Under the pieces are notes generated by a model. That model had not been told where the DNA came from. It saw nothing but the letters and a program-made list of their open reading frames with translations, and searched no databases. 64,000 bases of DNA, taken from NCBI GenBank assembly GCA_027858915.1, contig JAQIBT010000165.1:27218-91217 (forward strand), given 5' to 3'. The DNA is from Salinisphaera sp. (GTDB lineage: Bacteria > Pseudomonadota > Gammaproteobacteria > Nevskiales > Salinisphaeraceae). Shown piece by piece: positions 37,148 through 45,950 of this stretch. Positions within the stretch are counted from its first letter, which is position 1; each line of letters opens with the position of its first letter. The translations under genes were made by a program, and so were the position numbers.

Positions 37148-38365
37148 CTATACGACCTCTCCCGCGGCCTGCCCAGAAGCCCATGCCCATTGGAAATTAT
37201 GGCCGCCGAGATGCCCGGTCACATCGACCACCTCGCCGATGAAATACAGACCGGGCACGTCACGCACCGCCATTGTCGATGACGACAGCTGATGCGTATC
37301 GACGCCGCCAAGCGTGACCTCGGCCGTTCGGTAACCCTCGGTTCCCGACGGCTGAACGGGCCAACCCGACAAGCGGGTCGCGACCTGGCCCAATTGAATA
37401 TCAGATAATTCACGCAGACGTGGATCGCCCAGGCTGTCATCGCCAGCGTCACGACACAACGTCACCGCCAGGCGCTTGGGTAGCCGTTCAGCCAGCACGG
37501 TAGACAGACGGGCATCGGGACGAGCGATACGGCGTTCTAACAGCCATTCCTGGGCACTTCCGTCACTCAACAGATCAATCTCAAGCGTCATGCCGGGCGA
37601 CCAGTAGGACGAAACCTGAAGCATCGCCGGACCGCTCAGGCCGCGATGGGTGAACAACATGCCGGCATCGAAAACGCCGTCACCGCAGCGAGCCTCCACG
37701 CCGCATGCCAGCCCTGAAAGTCCGGTGAAATACGAGCGGGCCGGCTCGCCCAGCACAAACGGCACCAGTGCCGCACGCGGCTGGCGCACGGTGAGACCGA
37801 ACTGGTGCGCCAGCTCGAAACCAAAAGCCGTGCCACCCATTTTGGGAATAGACAGCCCACCCGTAGCCACCACCACAGAATCCGCGTGCAGGGTGCCATC
37901 GTTGGTCACCAGGGCGAATCCACCTGCGCTATCGGCGGCGACCTGCTCAACGCCTACATCCGTACGGATATCCACGCCAGCGGCCGCGCACTCATCCAGC
38001 AATAATCGTACGATCTGTTTTGATGAGCCATCACAGAACAGCTGGCCGCGTTCTTTTTCGTGATAGGGAATACCATGCGCCTCAACCAGTGCCACAAAGT
38101 CCCACGGCGTATATCGCGACAACGCCGATTTACAGAAATGCGGATTGGCCGACAGGAAATTACCGGGTTCACTGTACATGTTGGTGAAATTACAGCGACC
38201 GCCGCCGGACATGAGAATTTTTTTACCACAGCGCCGCGTCTTTTCCAGCACCTGCACGCGGCGTCCACGGCGGCCAGCCACTGCCGCGCACATCAGCCCT
38301 GCCGCGCCACCACCGAGCACGACGACATCGGTCCGGCCAGGTATTGAAGAACAATCGTGCGACAT
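37148..38365 (-). CDS. BaiN/HI0933-family flavoprotein oxidoreductase
   Basis: This 405-residue protein begins with the FAD-binding VVVLGGGAAGLMCAAVAGRRG, followed by KILMSGGGRCNFTN, the hallmark of the HI0933 (YhiN/BaiN) family. VVATGGLSIPKMGGTAFG and GEVVDVTGHLGGHNFQWAW are also conserved. The cellular substrate is not settled for this family. ATG 38365 was chosen because homology starts there; the frame extends upstream without support. It reads in the same direction as, and 222 bases after, the autoinducer synthase gene. Confidence 0.87.
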   Translation of the reverse strand: MSHDCSSIPGRTDVVVLGGGAAGLMCAAVAGRRGRRVQVLEKTRRCGKKILMSGGGRCNFTNMYSEPGNFLSANPHFCKSALSRYTPWDFVALVEAHGIPYHEKERGQLFCDGSSKQIVRLLLDECAAAGVDIRTDVGVEQVAADSAGGFALVTNDGTLHADSVVVATGGLSIPKMGGTAFGFELAHQFGLTVRQPRAALVPFVLGEPARSYFTGLSGLACGVEARCGDGVFDAGMLFTHRGLSGPAMLQVSSYWSPGMTLEIDLLSDGSAQEWLLERRIARPDARLSTVLAERLPKRLAVTLCRDAGDDSLGDPRLRELSDIQLGQVATRLSGWPVQPSGTEGYRTAEVTLGGVDTHQLSSSTMAVRDVPGLYFIGEVVDVTGHLGGHNFQWAWASGQAAGEVV

Positions 38366-38587
38366 TCGGGTATTTTCGCATGGAGAAACCGACGTAGGCA
38401 GACCTTGGTGGCCTAAGGCATGGCGACTGGGCCCGGTGCCATATGCCCTACCGTACCGGTGTTCAGCAAGCTCGTCCTGAAACGGCGAACCGGTCGAACC
38501 GGGTATCTGGGACTGCCCATGTGGACATCCGGTGCAGACCATGAAGAAACGGGCCTCGAGCCCGCTTCTTCATGGACACGTCTTCGA

Positions 38588-39832
38588 TCAGGAGACTGCA
38601 CGCATGGATACCTGCTCGCGCTTTTGCTTGCGCTTGGTGGACGGCCAGGAGGCCATATCCACTTCGTCGCGGATTTCGCCGCAGACTGCAAGCACATGGT
38701 CTAGGTCTTCATGCGTCAATCCGGCGTTAACCGACAGCCGGATCAGCGACCGCTTGAAGGCAGTAGCCGGCGCACAGAACACAGAGCCAAACACGCCACG
38801 GGCTTCAAGCGCATCGCGCAGTTTCATGGTGTCCTGCTCACGCCCTGCCTCAAGCGCAATGATCTGCGAATGGCTGATATCCACGTTGTAACCCAAGGCA
38901 TCAAGACCTGTGCGCAGATAGTCAGCGCTGGCCTGGACCTTGGCTCGAGCCAGATCGGCCGATTTCACGATTTCCAAAGTCTTCGACAGTGCCGCAATAT
39001 CAGGTGGCAGCAACGCAGAGCTGAAGATACCCGGGAATGAGTTGTACTTTATGTGAAAGCGTAGGCGCTCACTGCACACGATGATGCCTGCCCGACCGGC
39101 AAAGGTCTTGGCCAGACTCGCGGTTACGAAATGCACATCGTCGTTGAGCCCAAGTTCAGCGACAATGCCTGCTCCTGCAGGGCCGTGAGTACCAAGTGAA
39201 TGTGACTCGTCGACAATGATCACGCAGCCGTAGCGCTTAGCTACCTCGACTGTCTCGCGCATCGGCGCCACGCTGCCGTTGGTGCTGTAGACACTGTCCA
39301 ACATGACGATGCCCGGGCCATGACGCACGATTGACGATTCCAGGCTTGCGAGATCGTTATGTCTGTATGGTCTTGGCTGCATCTCGGCGCTTCGGATGCC
39401 CTCCCACAATGATGTATGGGCAAACATATCGATGTATACAGGGGTATCCGGCGCACTAATGGATTGGATCAATCCCACGTTTGCGGCATAGCCAGACTGA
39501 CAAAGCAAGGCCGACGGGCGGCCCATCCAAGTTGCCATATCGCGCTCGAAAACAGTTTGCGCCGTGTCTCCATGCAGATACACAGCAGACATCACCATCG
39601 TGTTGTCCGTGTTTTGGAGGCAGTCGACCTGCGCCCGAATGATTTCCGGGTGGTTTGCCACGTGAAGGTAGTCGTTACTTACCATCATCACTGAACCCGG
39701 ACTAGGCTCGATTCCGTGGAGAATGTGCCCCCCGCCCCAATTCGCAACACGCTCGCTCAAATAGCTGTCGACACGCTTGCTGAGGAATGTCGGCTCCACC
39801 GGACTTGTAATCTGGTATTCGATGTCTTTCAT
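38588..39832 (-). CDS. cqsA: Alpha-hydroxyketone autoinducer synthase, CqsA/LqsA type
   Basis: This 414-residue PLP enzyme of the alpha-oxoamine synthase family resembles Vibrio CqsA and Legionella LqsA more than BioF. Shared segments include VSNDYLHVANHP, CQSGYAANVGLIQ, VYIDMFAHTSLWEG, HGPGIVMLDSVYST, VDESHSLGTHGPAGAG and FGSVFCAPAT. TASLAKTFAGRAG places the PLP lysine at residue 242. Such enzymes join an acyl-CoA to an aminobutyrate-type donor to make a CAI-1 or LAI-1 type signal. ATG 39832 has AAGGGAGGG just upstream. A response regulator and sensor kinase lie upstream on the same strand, completing a signalling cassette. The C-terminus has a Lys/Arg-rich tail. Confidence 0.88.
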   Translation of the reverse strand: MKDIEYQITSPVEPTFLSKRVDSYLSERVANWGGGHILHGIEPSPGSVMMVSNDYLHVANHPEIIRAQVDCLQNTDNTMVMSAVYLHGDTAQTVFERDMATWMGRPSALLCQSGYAANVGLIQSISAPDTPVYIDMFAHTSLWEGIRSAEMQPRPYRHNDLASLESSIVRHGPGIVMLDSVYSTNGSVAPMRETVEVAKRYGCVIIVDESHSLGTHGPAGAGIVAELGLNDDVHFVTASLAKTFAGRAGIIVCSERLRFHIKYNSFPGIFSSALLPPDIAALSKTLEIVKSADLARAKVQASADYLRTGLDALGYNVDISHSQIIALEAGREQDTMKLRDALEARGVFGSVFCAPATAFKRSLIRLSVNAGLTHEDLDHVLAVCGEIRDEVDMASWPSTKRKQKREQVSMRAVS

Positions 39833-39943
39833 GAGATCTAACCCTCCCTTATGGGTATTGGATAAAGCATCTTTTCGATGCCAAAATATGAAATTTTTCG
39901 TTACTAAGAATGATATATAATTTATACTACAATATATTAACGT

Positions 39944-39972
39944 ATTATAAGCTATATTTTCACTTCTGTGCT
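39944..39972 (-). promoter_or_regulatory. Candidate promoter of the autoinducer synthase gene
   Basis: On the minus strand, a consensus -10 TATAAT (39949-39944) is preceded after 17 bases by AGCACA (39972-39967), a three-of-six -35. It lies in a strongly AT-rich island (about 39880-39990) and would give a leader of roughly 105 bases before ATG 39832. The long leader leaves room for post-transcriptional control. Confidence 0.5.
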
Positions 39973-40091
39973 TAATAAAAATAGATTTTAGCCAATTGTA
40001 GCCCGGTCTTTATGGCGCTGACCAGTAATCATATTGCCTCGATTCGAAGGCGTTCGCGGCCAATGTCGGCATAAAAATCGCAATAGAGCCA

Positions 40092-41129
40092 CTACATCAT
40101 CGAAAAACCCTGTCTATCAATCCAGTCGAGGTACTGGTTGAAGGAGGAGACGGCACGCCCGCTGACATTTGGGATCTCCTGGACGTCGAATAGCGCCCAG
40201 CGATAAGCGCTGCTGCCTGGCAAGCGATTTCCTGGTCTTAAATGACTTAACCACTGGCTTTGCACGCCACCCGACCGCTCTTGATTCGATACGGCCGACG
40301 GATCGAGAATGAGATCGCCGGCCAGCACCTGCTCGGAGAGCGATTCTGGCGCACCGGCCGCGGCCATCCATTCGGATTGACGAATGCTGCAGTTAACATC
40401 GGCCAGAACCAAGCGCTTGATACGGGCATTGGCCGCGATCAGTAGCAGACCGTCGGGATCTTCGACCAGATAATGTTCCACGTAGGCAAACTCCTGACGC
40501 AGCTCTTCAACCAGTTCAATCACCCCGCGATCCGCCAGAAAAGCCGGCGTAGTCACGCGGAACATACCCGAGGCGTTATCGAAGAACTCGCGTATGTGCT
40601 CTATCTGCAATTCTCGGATACGTCGATTGACTGTCTCGTAGACTCGGTGCTCGCTTTTGCGGATGTAATGATCGATGACACCGTTGTTGAAAGCTTCAAT
40701 GGCGTCGGTTTCTGTCGCCACGCCGGTAAACAGGATCTTCTTAATCGAGGGGTCACGAATCCGTCGGCACAGCTCGAGGCCGTTCATCTGCGGCATGGCA
40801 TAGTCAACCATTGCCACCGATATGCGAGAGAATCGATTCGAAAAGAACATTTCCTGCGCAATCGCGTCGAAATCGAGCTGCATGGCGGCGCTCGGCCCCC
40901 TTTCCACCGGCTGACCTGCTTGGGCAATCGGCCGAAAGAAGCGGGACGCACTCGGCACGCGGTTTTCTCGATCATTGATGTAGTGCAGTGCCTTCTCTGT
41001 CGAGTCAAACAGCAAATAAGCCAGATCCGCGTCCAACTGCAGACTGAGGTTGCCCAGAAAATTGACGTCGTTATCGACCAGTACCACTTGGGTTGGGTGA
41101 AAGTAGGGCAGGATTTCTTTCTTATCCAT
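40092..41129 (-). CDS. LqsR-like response regulator with an enlarged receiver domain
   Basis: This 345-residue protein has an N-terminal receiver domain: VVLVDNDVNF supplies the acidic pair, VAMVDYAMPQMNG the phospho-acceptor Asp109, LFTGVAT the Thr region and YIRKSE the Lys. Between residues 55 and 98 there is an insertion of about 45 residues, so Asp109 comes much later than in ordinary receivers; Legionella LqsR is, as I recall, also phosphorylated near residue 108. The C-terminal 200 residues show no DNA-binding motif I recognise. The start overlaps the kinase stop by eight bases, indicating coupled translation. It is separated from the synthase gene by a 259-base regulatory gap. Confidence 0.78.
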   Translation of the reverse strand: MDKKEILPYFHPTQVVLVDNDVNFLGNLSLQLDADLAYLLFDSTEKALHYINDRENRVPSASRFFRPIAQAGQPVERGPSAAMQLDFDAIAQEMFFSNRFSRISVAMVDYAMPQMNGLELCRRIRDPSIKKILFTGVATETDAIEAFNNGVIDHYIRKSEHRVYETVNRRIRELQIEHIREFFDNASGMFRVTTPAFLADRGVIELVEELRQEFAYVEHYLVEDPDGLLLIAANARIKRLVLADVNCSIRQSEWMAAAGAPESLSEQVLAGDLILDPSAVSNQERSGGVQSQWLSHLRPGNRLPGSSAYRWALFDVQEIPNVSGRAVSSFNQYLDWIDRQGFSMM

Positions 41130-42459
41130 AAGGATGCACCGCGGGTGGAAAGGTAAGCACGAATTCTGTGAAACAACCGATTTGCGACCGACAGGCAATA
41201 TGGCCATGAAAGCTGTTCATCACCAATTGAGCAAACGCGAGTCCGATGCCAGTGCTTTGTCCACGCGGCAGATCCGAGTAGAAGCGATCGAATATCCTGG
41301 GCAGGGCCTCGGGTCTTACGCCTGGGCCGTTGTCGCGAAAGTGAAGCTGGCATGGACCACCAGTCCGTTGCTCGGTCCATATACGAATTTCGCCGTCTTC
41401 TTTCTTGTCGATGAAGTACAACGCATTCTTGAGCAGATTGAACAACACGTGCACCGCAAGCAATTGCGAACCAAGAAAAGTGAAGTCTTGAATATCGACT
41501 GCGCGCACCCGCGCTGCCTGCTGCTCGCTGGCAAACGGGTACCGCCCGAGCGCCTCATCGACACATCGGCGAATCGACACCGGTTCGAAGCGTGATCGAT
41601 CAATGTCGGTTCTACTTGAGTTGACCAACAGCATGTCGAGCACGACCGAACTGTAGTGCGTCTCGGCCTGGATGCGCCCGAGTACGGCGTTGATTTCACG
41701 AAAATGCGCGCTGCGGATGGGTTCAACGGGAAGATCGTTATCACGGGCCAGGCGGTAGCCGTCGATTAGCGCCGGCAGGTAGCGCTCAAGTCCGCCTGCT
41801 CCGCTGCCGATACCCAACAAAGGCGTTCGCAACTCATGGGCCATGGTAGCGATCGCATCCGTCATGGCTGACAACTTTTCTCGCGCGACGAGCTCGGTTT
41901 TATAATTGCAAACCGTGCCTGCAATCAGCGCAAACAGAAAAATCGGCATCAGGACAACCAGCGGCGGCCCTGATGCTACGTAGTGACCATCAACCAATTC
42001 GAAGGCTAGCCATGCCAGACCGCTGCCAACGATTGCTATCAACATGATCATCAGCCAATCGAATACTAAAACGACCAACAGGGTGATTCCACCCATGATC
42101 GAAAGAGACCAAATAGTCGAAAATCCGTTCATCAATGCTAGAAATACAAACAGGAACGGCAATTGAAAAAGCAGCGTCGCGAACCAGTAAGGCGTGAGCC
42201 AACGCGCACCGAATTCGGTTTTGGAAAGCTGCGGCTCAAAAAGCATGGGGATAGCGCTCGCGACGCTGAACAGGCGCAGCGCGAGACTGTCATACTGCTC
42301 CGGCGAGAGCATTCGCCAGACGACGTAGTACAGTGGTTGGCCAACGACCACAATCACGCCTACAGTTCGAATGTTTGCGCGCAAAATTTCGGCACTTTGC
42401 TGAAGCGACTGCCAGAGACGAGATCGCAGTTGCCTGGTTAGAATGCGTACGGTATACAT
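41122..42459 (-). CDS. CqsS/LqsS-like membrane sensor histidine kinase
   Basis: This 445-residue kinase has six predicted membrane helices (about 30-190; VGVIVVVGQPLYYVVW, FLFVFLALMNGFSTIWSL), matching the CqsS/LqsS sensor rather than a periplasmic domain. MAHELRTPLLGIG provides phospho-acceptor His208, LFNLLKNALYFI is the N box, RDNGPGV the G1 box and GQSTGIGLAFAQ the G2 box. Unlike Vibrio CqsS there is no fused receiver; as in LqsS, a separate regulator follows. ATG 42459 was chosen because AAGGAG lies seven bases upstream; ATG 42465 is too close to it. It should respond to the signal made by the CqsA-type synthase. Confidence 0.82.
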   Translation of the reverse strand: MYTVRILTRQLRSRLWQSLQQSAEILRANIRTVGVIVVVGQPLYYVVWRMLSPEQYDSLALRLFSVASAIPMLFEPQLSKTEFGARWLTPYWFATLLFQLPFLFVFLALMNGFSTIWSLSIMGGITLLVVLVFDWLMIMLIAIVGSGLAWLAFELVDGHYVASGPPLVVLMPIFLFALIAGTVCNYKTELVAREKLSAMTDAIATMAHELRTPLLGIGSGAGGLERYLPALIDGYRLARDNDLPVEPIRSAHFREINAVLGRIQAETHYSSVVLDMLLVNSSRTDIDRSRFEPVSIRRCVDEALGRYPFASEQQAARVRAVDIQDFTFLGSQLLAVHVLFNLLKNALYFIDKKEDGEIRIWTEQRTGGPCQLHFRDNGPGVRPEALPRIFDRFYSDLPRGQSTGIGLAFAQLVMNSFHGHIACRSQIGCFTEFVLTFPPAVHPYG

Positions 42460-42741
42460 CTGCATGCTCCTTGATCATGCAATGGTGGCATGATCAATTC
42501 GATAATGGCGTGTCGTTTTTCTTTCCATTACGTTTGCTGTACCCCAACCAGAGTCGATGGGTTGAATTAGATATGCGAAAAAATCGTGGCCGTTCGCAGG
42601 ACACCGAAAGACTGACACAGCAAAACGCTCGGGCGTTTTCGCGGCAGCGTCCCATATTGCATCCATGTCACTGCCGACTCTTGGCCGCGACATGAAACGA
42701 GTGTTCGCTTCCAGCACGCTAGTCTGCATCCTGAGTCCGTC

Positions 42742-45213
42742 ATGAAGCTGCCCAGCTTTACGGGTCGCTATTTCTCGACCACTGCGATCGTTGGCGCCCT
42801 TGTCCAGCTGGCTGTGCTGATTGTCGTAGCTATCTTGGCACCGACAGTCCTGTGGTTCGTAGTACCTGCATGCGTAATCGGTATCACTCTGTTCCTGTTT
42901 ATCGGCCGCAGCAGCGGAAACATTCGAGATGGATCGCACCTGGAACATGTCGAAACCCTGACGCCTGACGGCCACGACGACGCGGCCGCGCTGGCGCAAT
43001 GGATCGAATCAATTGATCTATCGGCAGTGTTGCCCAATCCGCTAGACGGTAGCGGGCGCCCCGATACCGCACTTGCGCTGGCGGTTGATCGCCTGGTGGG
43101 CCGGATTCGCGACTATCGCGATCGTCTGCTGGTACGTCACCAACGCGTGCAGCGCCTGCTGCGCAATGTAACCGACGTTCTGCTAACTGCCGACCACGAT
43201 GGCAATATCACCTGGATCACCGACTCTTCCGTCGACATGCTGGGCTACGCCCCGGGCGAACTGGTTGGTCATTCCCTGTCCAAACTTTTCGTCGAGTCGG
43301 GCAGCGACCTGGCGCTGCTGCTGAACAACGATCAACTGAAACGCTCGCCTATTCGGGCGCGACGCAAGGACGGCAGCACTGCCTGGCTGATGGTCTCGTC
43401 GCGACGCATCGATGATGCCGACGGCAAGCTGGCCTCAGTGGAATGCATCTGTCGCGACGGTACTCGCCTGATCCAGACACAGCAGGCGCTCAACCGAGAG
43501 AAAGAGCGCGCGCAGGTTGCACTGAACGCGATTGGGGACGGCGTCATCACAACCGACGCCCACGGCATCGTGGATTATCTGAATCCTCGCGCGCTGGATA
43601 TGCTCGGCACCACGGCTGATACCGCGACCGGCAGTCATTTCGACAGTCTTTGCCTATTGGTCGACGGCCGTGGCGGCGAGCCACTGACCGGCATGATCGA
43701 CGATTGTCTGAGCCATGACGACACACGGACCTGGGAAGATAATCTCACGTTGGTGCACGGCGTGGCGCGGCACCCGGGCCCGGCCGTAAAGATCACGATT
43801 TCACCCATTCACGATGAGCAGCAAGCGGCCGTCGGTACGGTGGTCGCCCTGCACGACATCACGCGTTTGCAGCAGATTTCCGACGAAATGAGCTATCAGG
43901 CCAATCATGACCTGATCACCGGCCTTCCCAACCGTCGTGCCTTCGAAGCCCGTCTAACCCATATTCAAGCCCACGCCGCGTCAAGCGAAAAAGAACATGC
44001 GCTGTGCTACATCGACCTGGATCAGTTCAAACTGGTCAATGACACCTGCGGCCACGACGCCGGCGACGAAATGCTGCGCCAGATTGCCAACATGTTGCGT
44101 AACCGGCTGCGCTCTGGCGACATCATCGCTCGGCTCGGGGGGGACGAATTCGGCGTCATCATGGAGAACCTGCCGACCCATACTGCGCGCAAGAAAGCAG
44201 AAAAGATTCGCGCAGATATCGACATGTTCCGTTTTCGCTGGCAAGATAAGTTGTTTCGCTTGGGCGCCAGCATCGGGCTCGCGGCGATCGACAGCGATGC
44301 CGTCAGTGTCACTGAATTGCTGCGGCGCGCGGACACCGCCTGTTACCAGGCCAAGGAGAAAGGGCGCAACCAGGTTCATATCTATTGCGGCAACAGCGAC
44401 GAGACGCAGACACGCCATGGCGATATGCAGCGAATGCAGCAGATCAGCGATGCGCTGGATAACGATCGCTTCAGCCTTTACGCCCAGATCATCGCGCCGC
44501 TCGACCCTGGGCACAATCACCGACTGGGCGCTGAACTACTGCTGCGCGTGCGCGATACCGACGGCACTATTCTATCGCCGCAGAATTTTCTGATCACCGC
44601 CGAGCGTTACCATGCCGCCGTCCGCATCGACCGCTGGGTACTCGCACGCGCATTGAAGCTGATCGAGGAAGTCGATCATCACGATGGCCGGATCGATCAC
44701 TACAGCATCAATATGTCCGGACAGTCGATCACTGATGAAGGCTTTATCGATTTTGCGATGCACTGCATCGAAAACAGCGCGGTCGATCCGACACGTCTGG
44801 TGTTCGAAATCACAGAAACCACCGCCGTCACCAACACCCTGCGCGCCGGCGAGCTGATCCGCTCGCTGCGCGCACTCGGCTGTCGTTTCTCGCTTGACGA
44901 TTTCGGCAGCGGTTTGAGCTCGTTTTCCTATCTCAAGGATCTGCCGTCGGATTTCATCAAGATCGATGGCAAATTAGTCAGGGCTATTCTCCGCGATCCA
45001 ATTGAGGCATCGATCGTGCAGGCCATCAATCAGGTCGGCCAGGCCATGGGACTGCGCACCGTTGCCGAACAGGTCGAAAGCGCGGCAGTGCTGGACGCAC
45101 TGCGTCGCATCGGCATTGACTACGCCCAGGGTTATCACGTCGCCCGCCCGGTGCCTTTCGAGGACCTGGCTGCTCTGCTCGATCAGCGTGAACAGAACAC
45201 ACTGAGTGCCTGA
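42742..45213 (+). CDS. Membrane-anchored PAS-GGDEF-EAL protein (c-di-GMP turnover)
   Basis: This 823-residue protein has two N-terminal membrane helices (about 15-55), two PAS regions (about 145-260 and 265-385), a GGDEF domain with LGGDEFGV near 468 and an EAL domain from about 590. GGDEF is intact, so diguanylate cyclase activity is plausible. In the phosphodiesterase domain the signature EAL is AELL near 598; the metal-binding Glu is kept, and NMSGQS, ETTAVTN, LDDFGSGLSS and DFIKIDG are also kept. Both activities could be present. It diverges from the quorum-sensing kinase across 282 bases, which may reflect shared control. Confidence 0.9.
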   Translation: MKLPSFTGRYFSTTAIVGALVQLAVLIVVAILAPTVLWFVVPACVIGITLFLFIGRSSGNIRDGSHLEHVETLTPDGHDDAAALAQWIESIDLSAVLPNPLDGSGRPDTALALAVDRLVGRIRDYRDRLLVRHQRVQRLLRNVTDVLLTADHDGNITWITDSSVDMLGYAPGELVGHSLSKLFVESGSDLALLLNNDQLKRSPIRARRKDGSTAWLMVSSRRIDDADGKLASVECICRDGTRLIQTQQALNREKERAQVALNAIGDGVITTDAHGIVDYLNPRALDMLGTTADTATGSHFDSLCLLVDGRGGEPLTGMIDDCLSHDDTRTWEDNLTLVHGVARHPGPAVKITISPIHDEQQAAVGTVVALHDITRLQQISDEMSYQANHDLITGLPNRRAFEARLTHIQAHAASSEKEHALCYIDLDQFKLVNDTCGHDAGDEMLRQIANMLRNRLRSGDIIARLGGDEFGVIMENLPTHTARKKAEKIRADIDMFRFRWQDKLFRLGASIGLAAIDSDAVSVTELLRRADTACYQAKEKGRNQVHIYCGNSDETQTRHGDMQRMQQISDALDNDRFSLYAQIIAPLDPGHNHRLGAELLLRVRDTDGTILSPQNFLITAERYHAAVRIDRWVLARALKLIEEVDHHDGRIDHYSINMSGQSITDEGFIDFAMHCIENSAVDPTRLVFEITETTAVTNTLRAGELIRSLRALGCRFSLDDFGSGLSSFSYLKDLPSDFIKIDGKLVRAILRDPIEASIVQAINQVGQAMGLRTVAEQVESAAVLDALRRIGIDYAQGYHVARPVPFEDLAALLDQREQNTLSA

Positions 45214-45296
45214 TCGCATCGCCTTTGTCGGCGTCCGCATCCGGGCTCATCGCAAGTGACGTACAGTAACTAGCCACCTGCTAACGAAACACGTCG

Positions 45297-45848
45297 ATGC
45301 GTTTTCTCAGACCTGCCATTCTGATTCTGCTGGGCCTCAGTCTGGGCGCCTGCAGCGTTATGCCAAGCAAGAACTTCCCGCGCGAACGACAGGTGAATAT
45401 CAATCGCTACATGGGGCCGTGGTACGTGATTGCGCATATTCCACCGTCCGTCACCAAGAACTCATATGATTCCATCGAGCGCTATACAAAAGGCAAGGAA
45501 AATCGGATCAAGGTCGATTTTACCTACCGCGAAGGTAGCTTCGACGGAAAGAAGAAAGAGAAAAAACCGACGGGCTTCATACTTCCCGGTACCGGCAACG
45601 CGGTCTGGGCCATGGAATTTTTCTGGCCTCTCAAGCTGCAGTACGTCATCTCCTACGTGAGCCCCGACTACAAGACGACCATCGTGGCGCGCGAAAAACG
45701 TGACTACGTCTGGATCATGGCTCGTACGCCTTCCATCAGCGACAGCACCTATCAGAAATTGGTCGACCGCGTGAAAAATCTGGGTTACGACACGAGCAAG
45801 CTGCGCCGTGTTCCCCAACAGCCATTAAGTCAACGCGACGATCTTTAA
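45297..45848 (+). CDS. Outer membrane lipocalin, Blc-like lipoprotein
   Basis: This 183-residue lipoprotein has a signal peptide ending in the lipobox LGAC. The lipocalin start motif is NRYMGPWYVIAHIP with Gly and Trp in place, and the last conserved strand reads DYVWIMARTPSIS. Bacterial lipocalins bind lysophospholipids or fatty acids at the outer membrane and are induced under stress. The KKKEKKP loop at mid-length is unusually basic. Confidence 0.87.
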   Translation: MRFLRPAILILLGLSLGACSVMPSKNFPRERQVNINRYMGPWYVIAHIPPSVTKNSYDSIERYTKGKENRIKVDFTYREGSFDGKKKEKKPTGFILPGTGNAVWAMEFFWPLKLQYVISYVSPDYKTTIVAREKRDYVWIMARTPSISDSTYQKLVDRVKNLGYDTSKLRRVPQQPLSQRDDL

Positions 45849-45950
45849 TACCAAGCCACCGCGCACAAGTGGGCTGGCCGCTGGTTGTTTGTTCAAGCAG
45901 CCATGGATGCCGGCTGACTTGTTGATCCGAATCCGACGAGTCCGTATAAG

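Noticed and set aside
38588..39832. 8-amino-7-oxononanoate synthase (BioF) for biotin
   Set aside because: Sequence segments match CqsA/LqsA much better, and a matching sensor and regulator adjoin it; no other bio gene is present.
39833..39960. Riboswitch in the leader of the autoinducer synthase gene
   Set aside because: The leader is AT-rich with no stable conserved stems that I recognise from known riboswitch classes.
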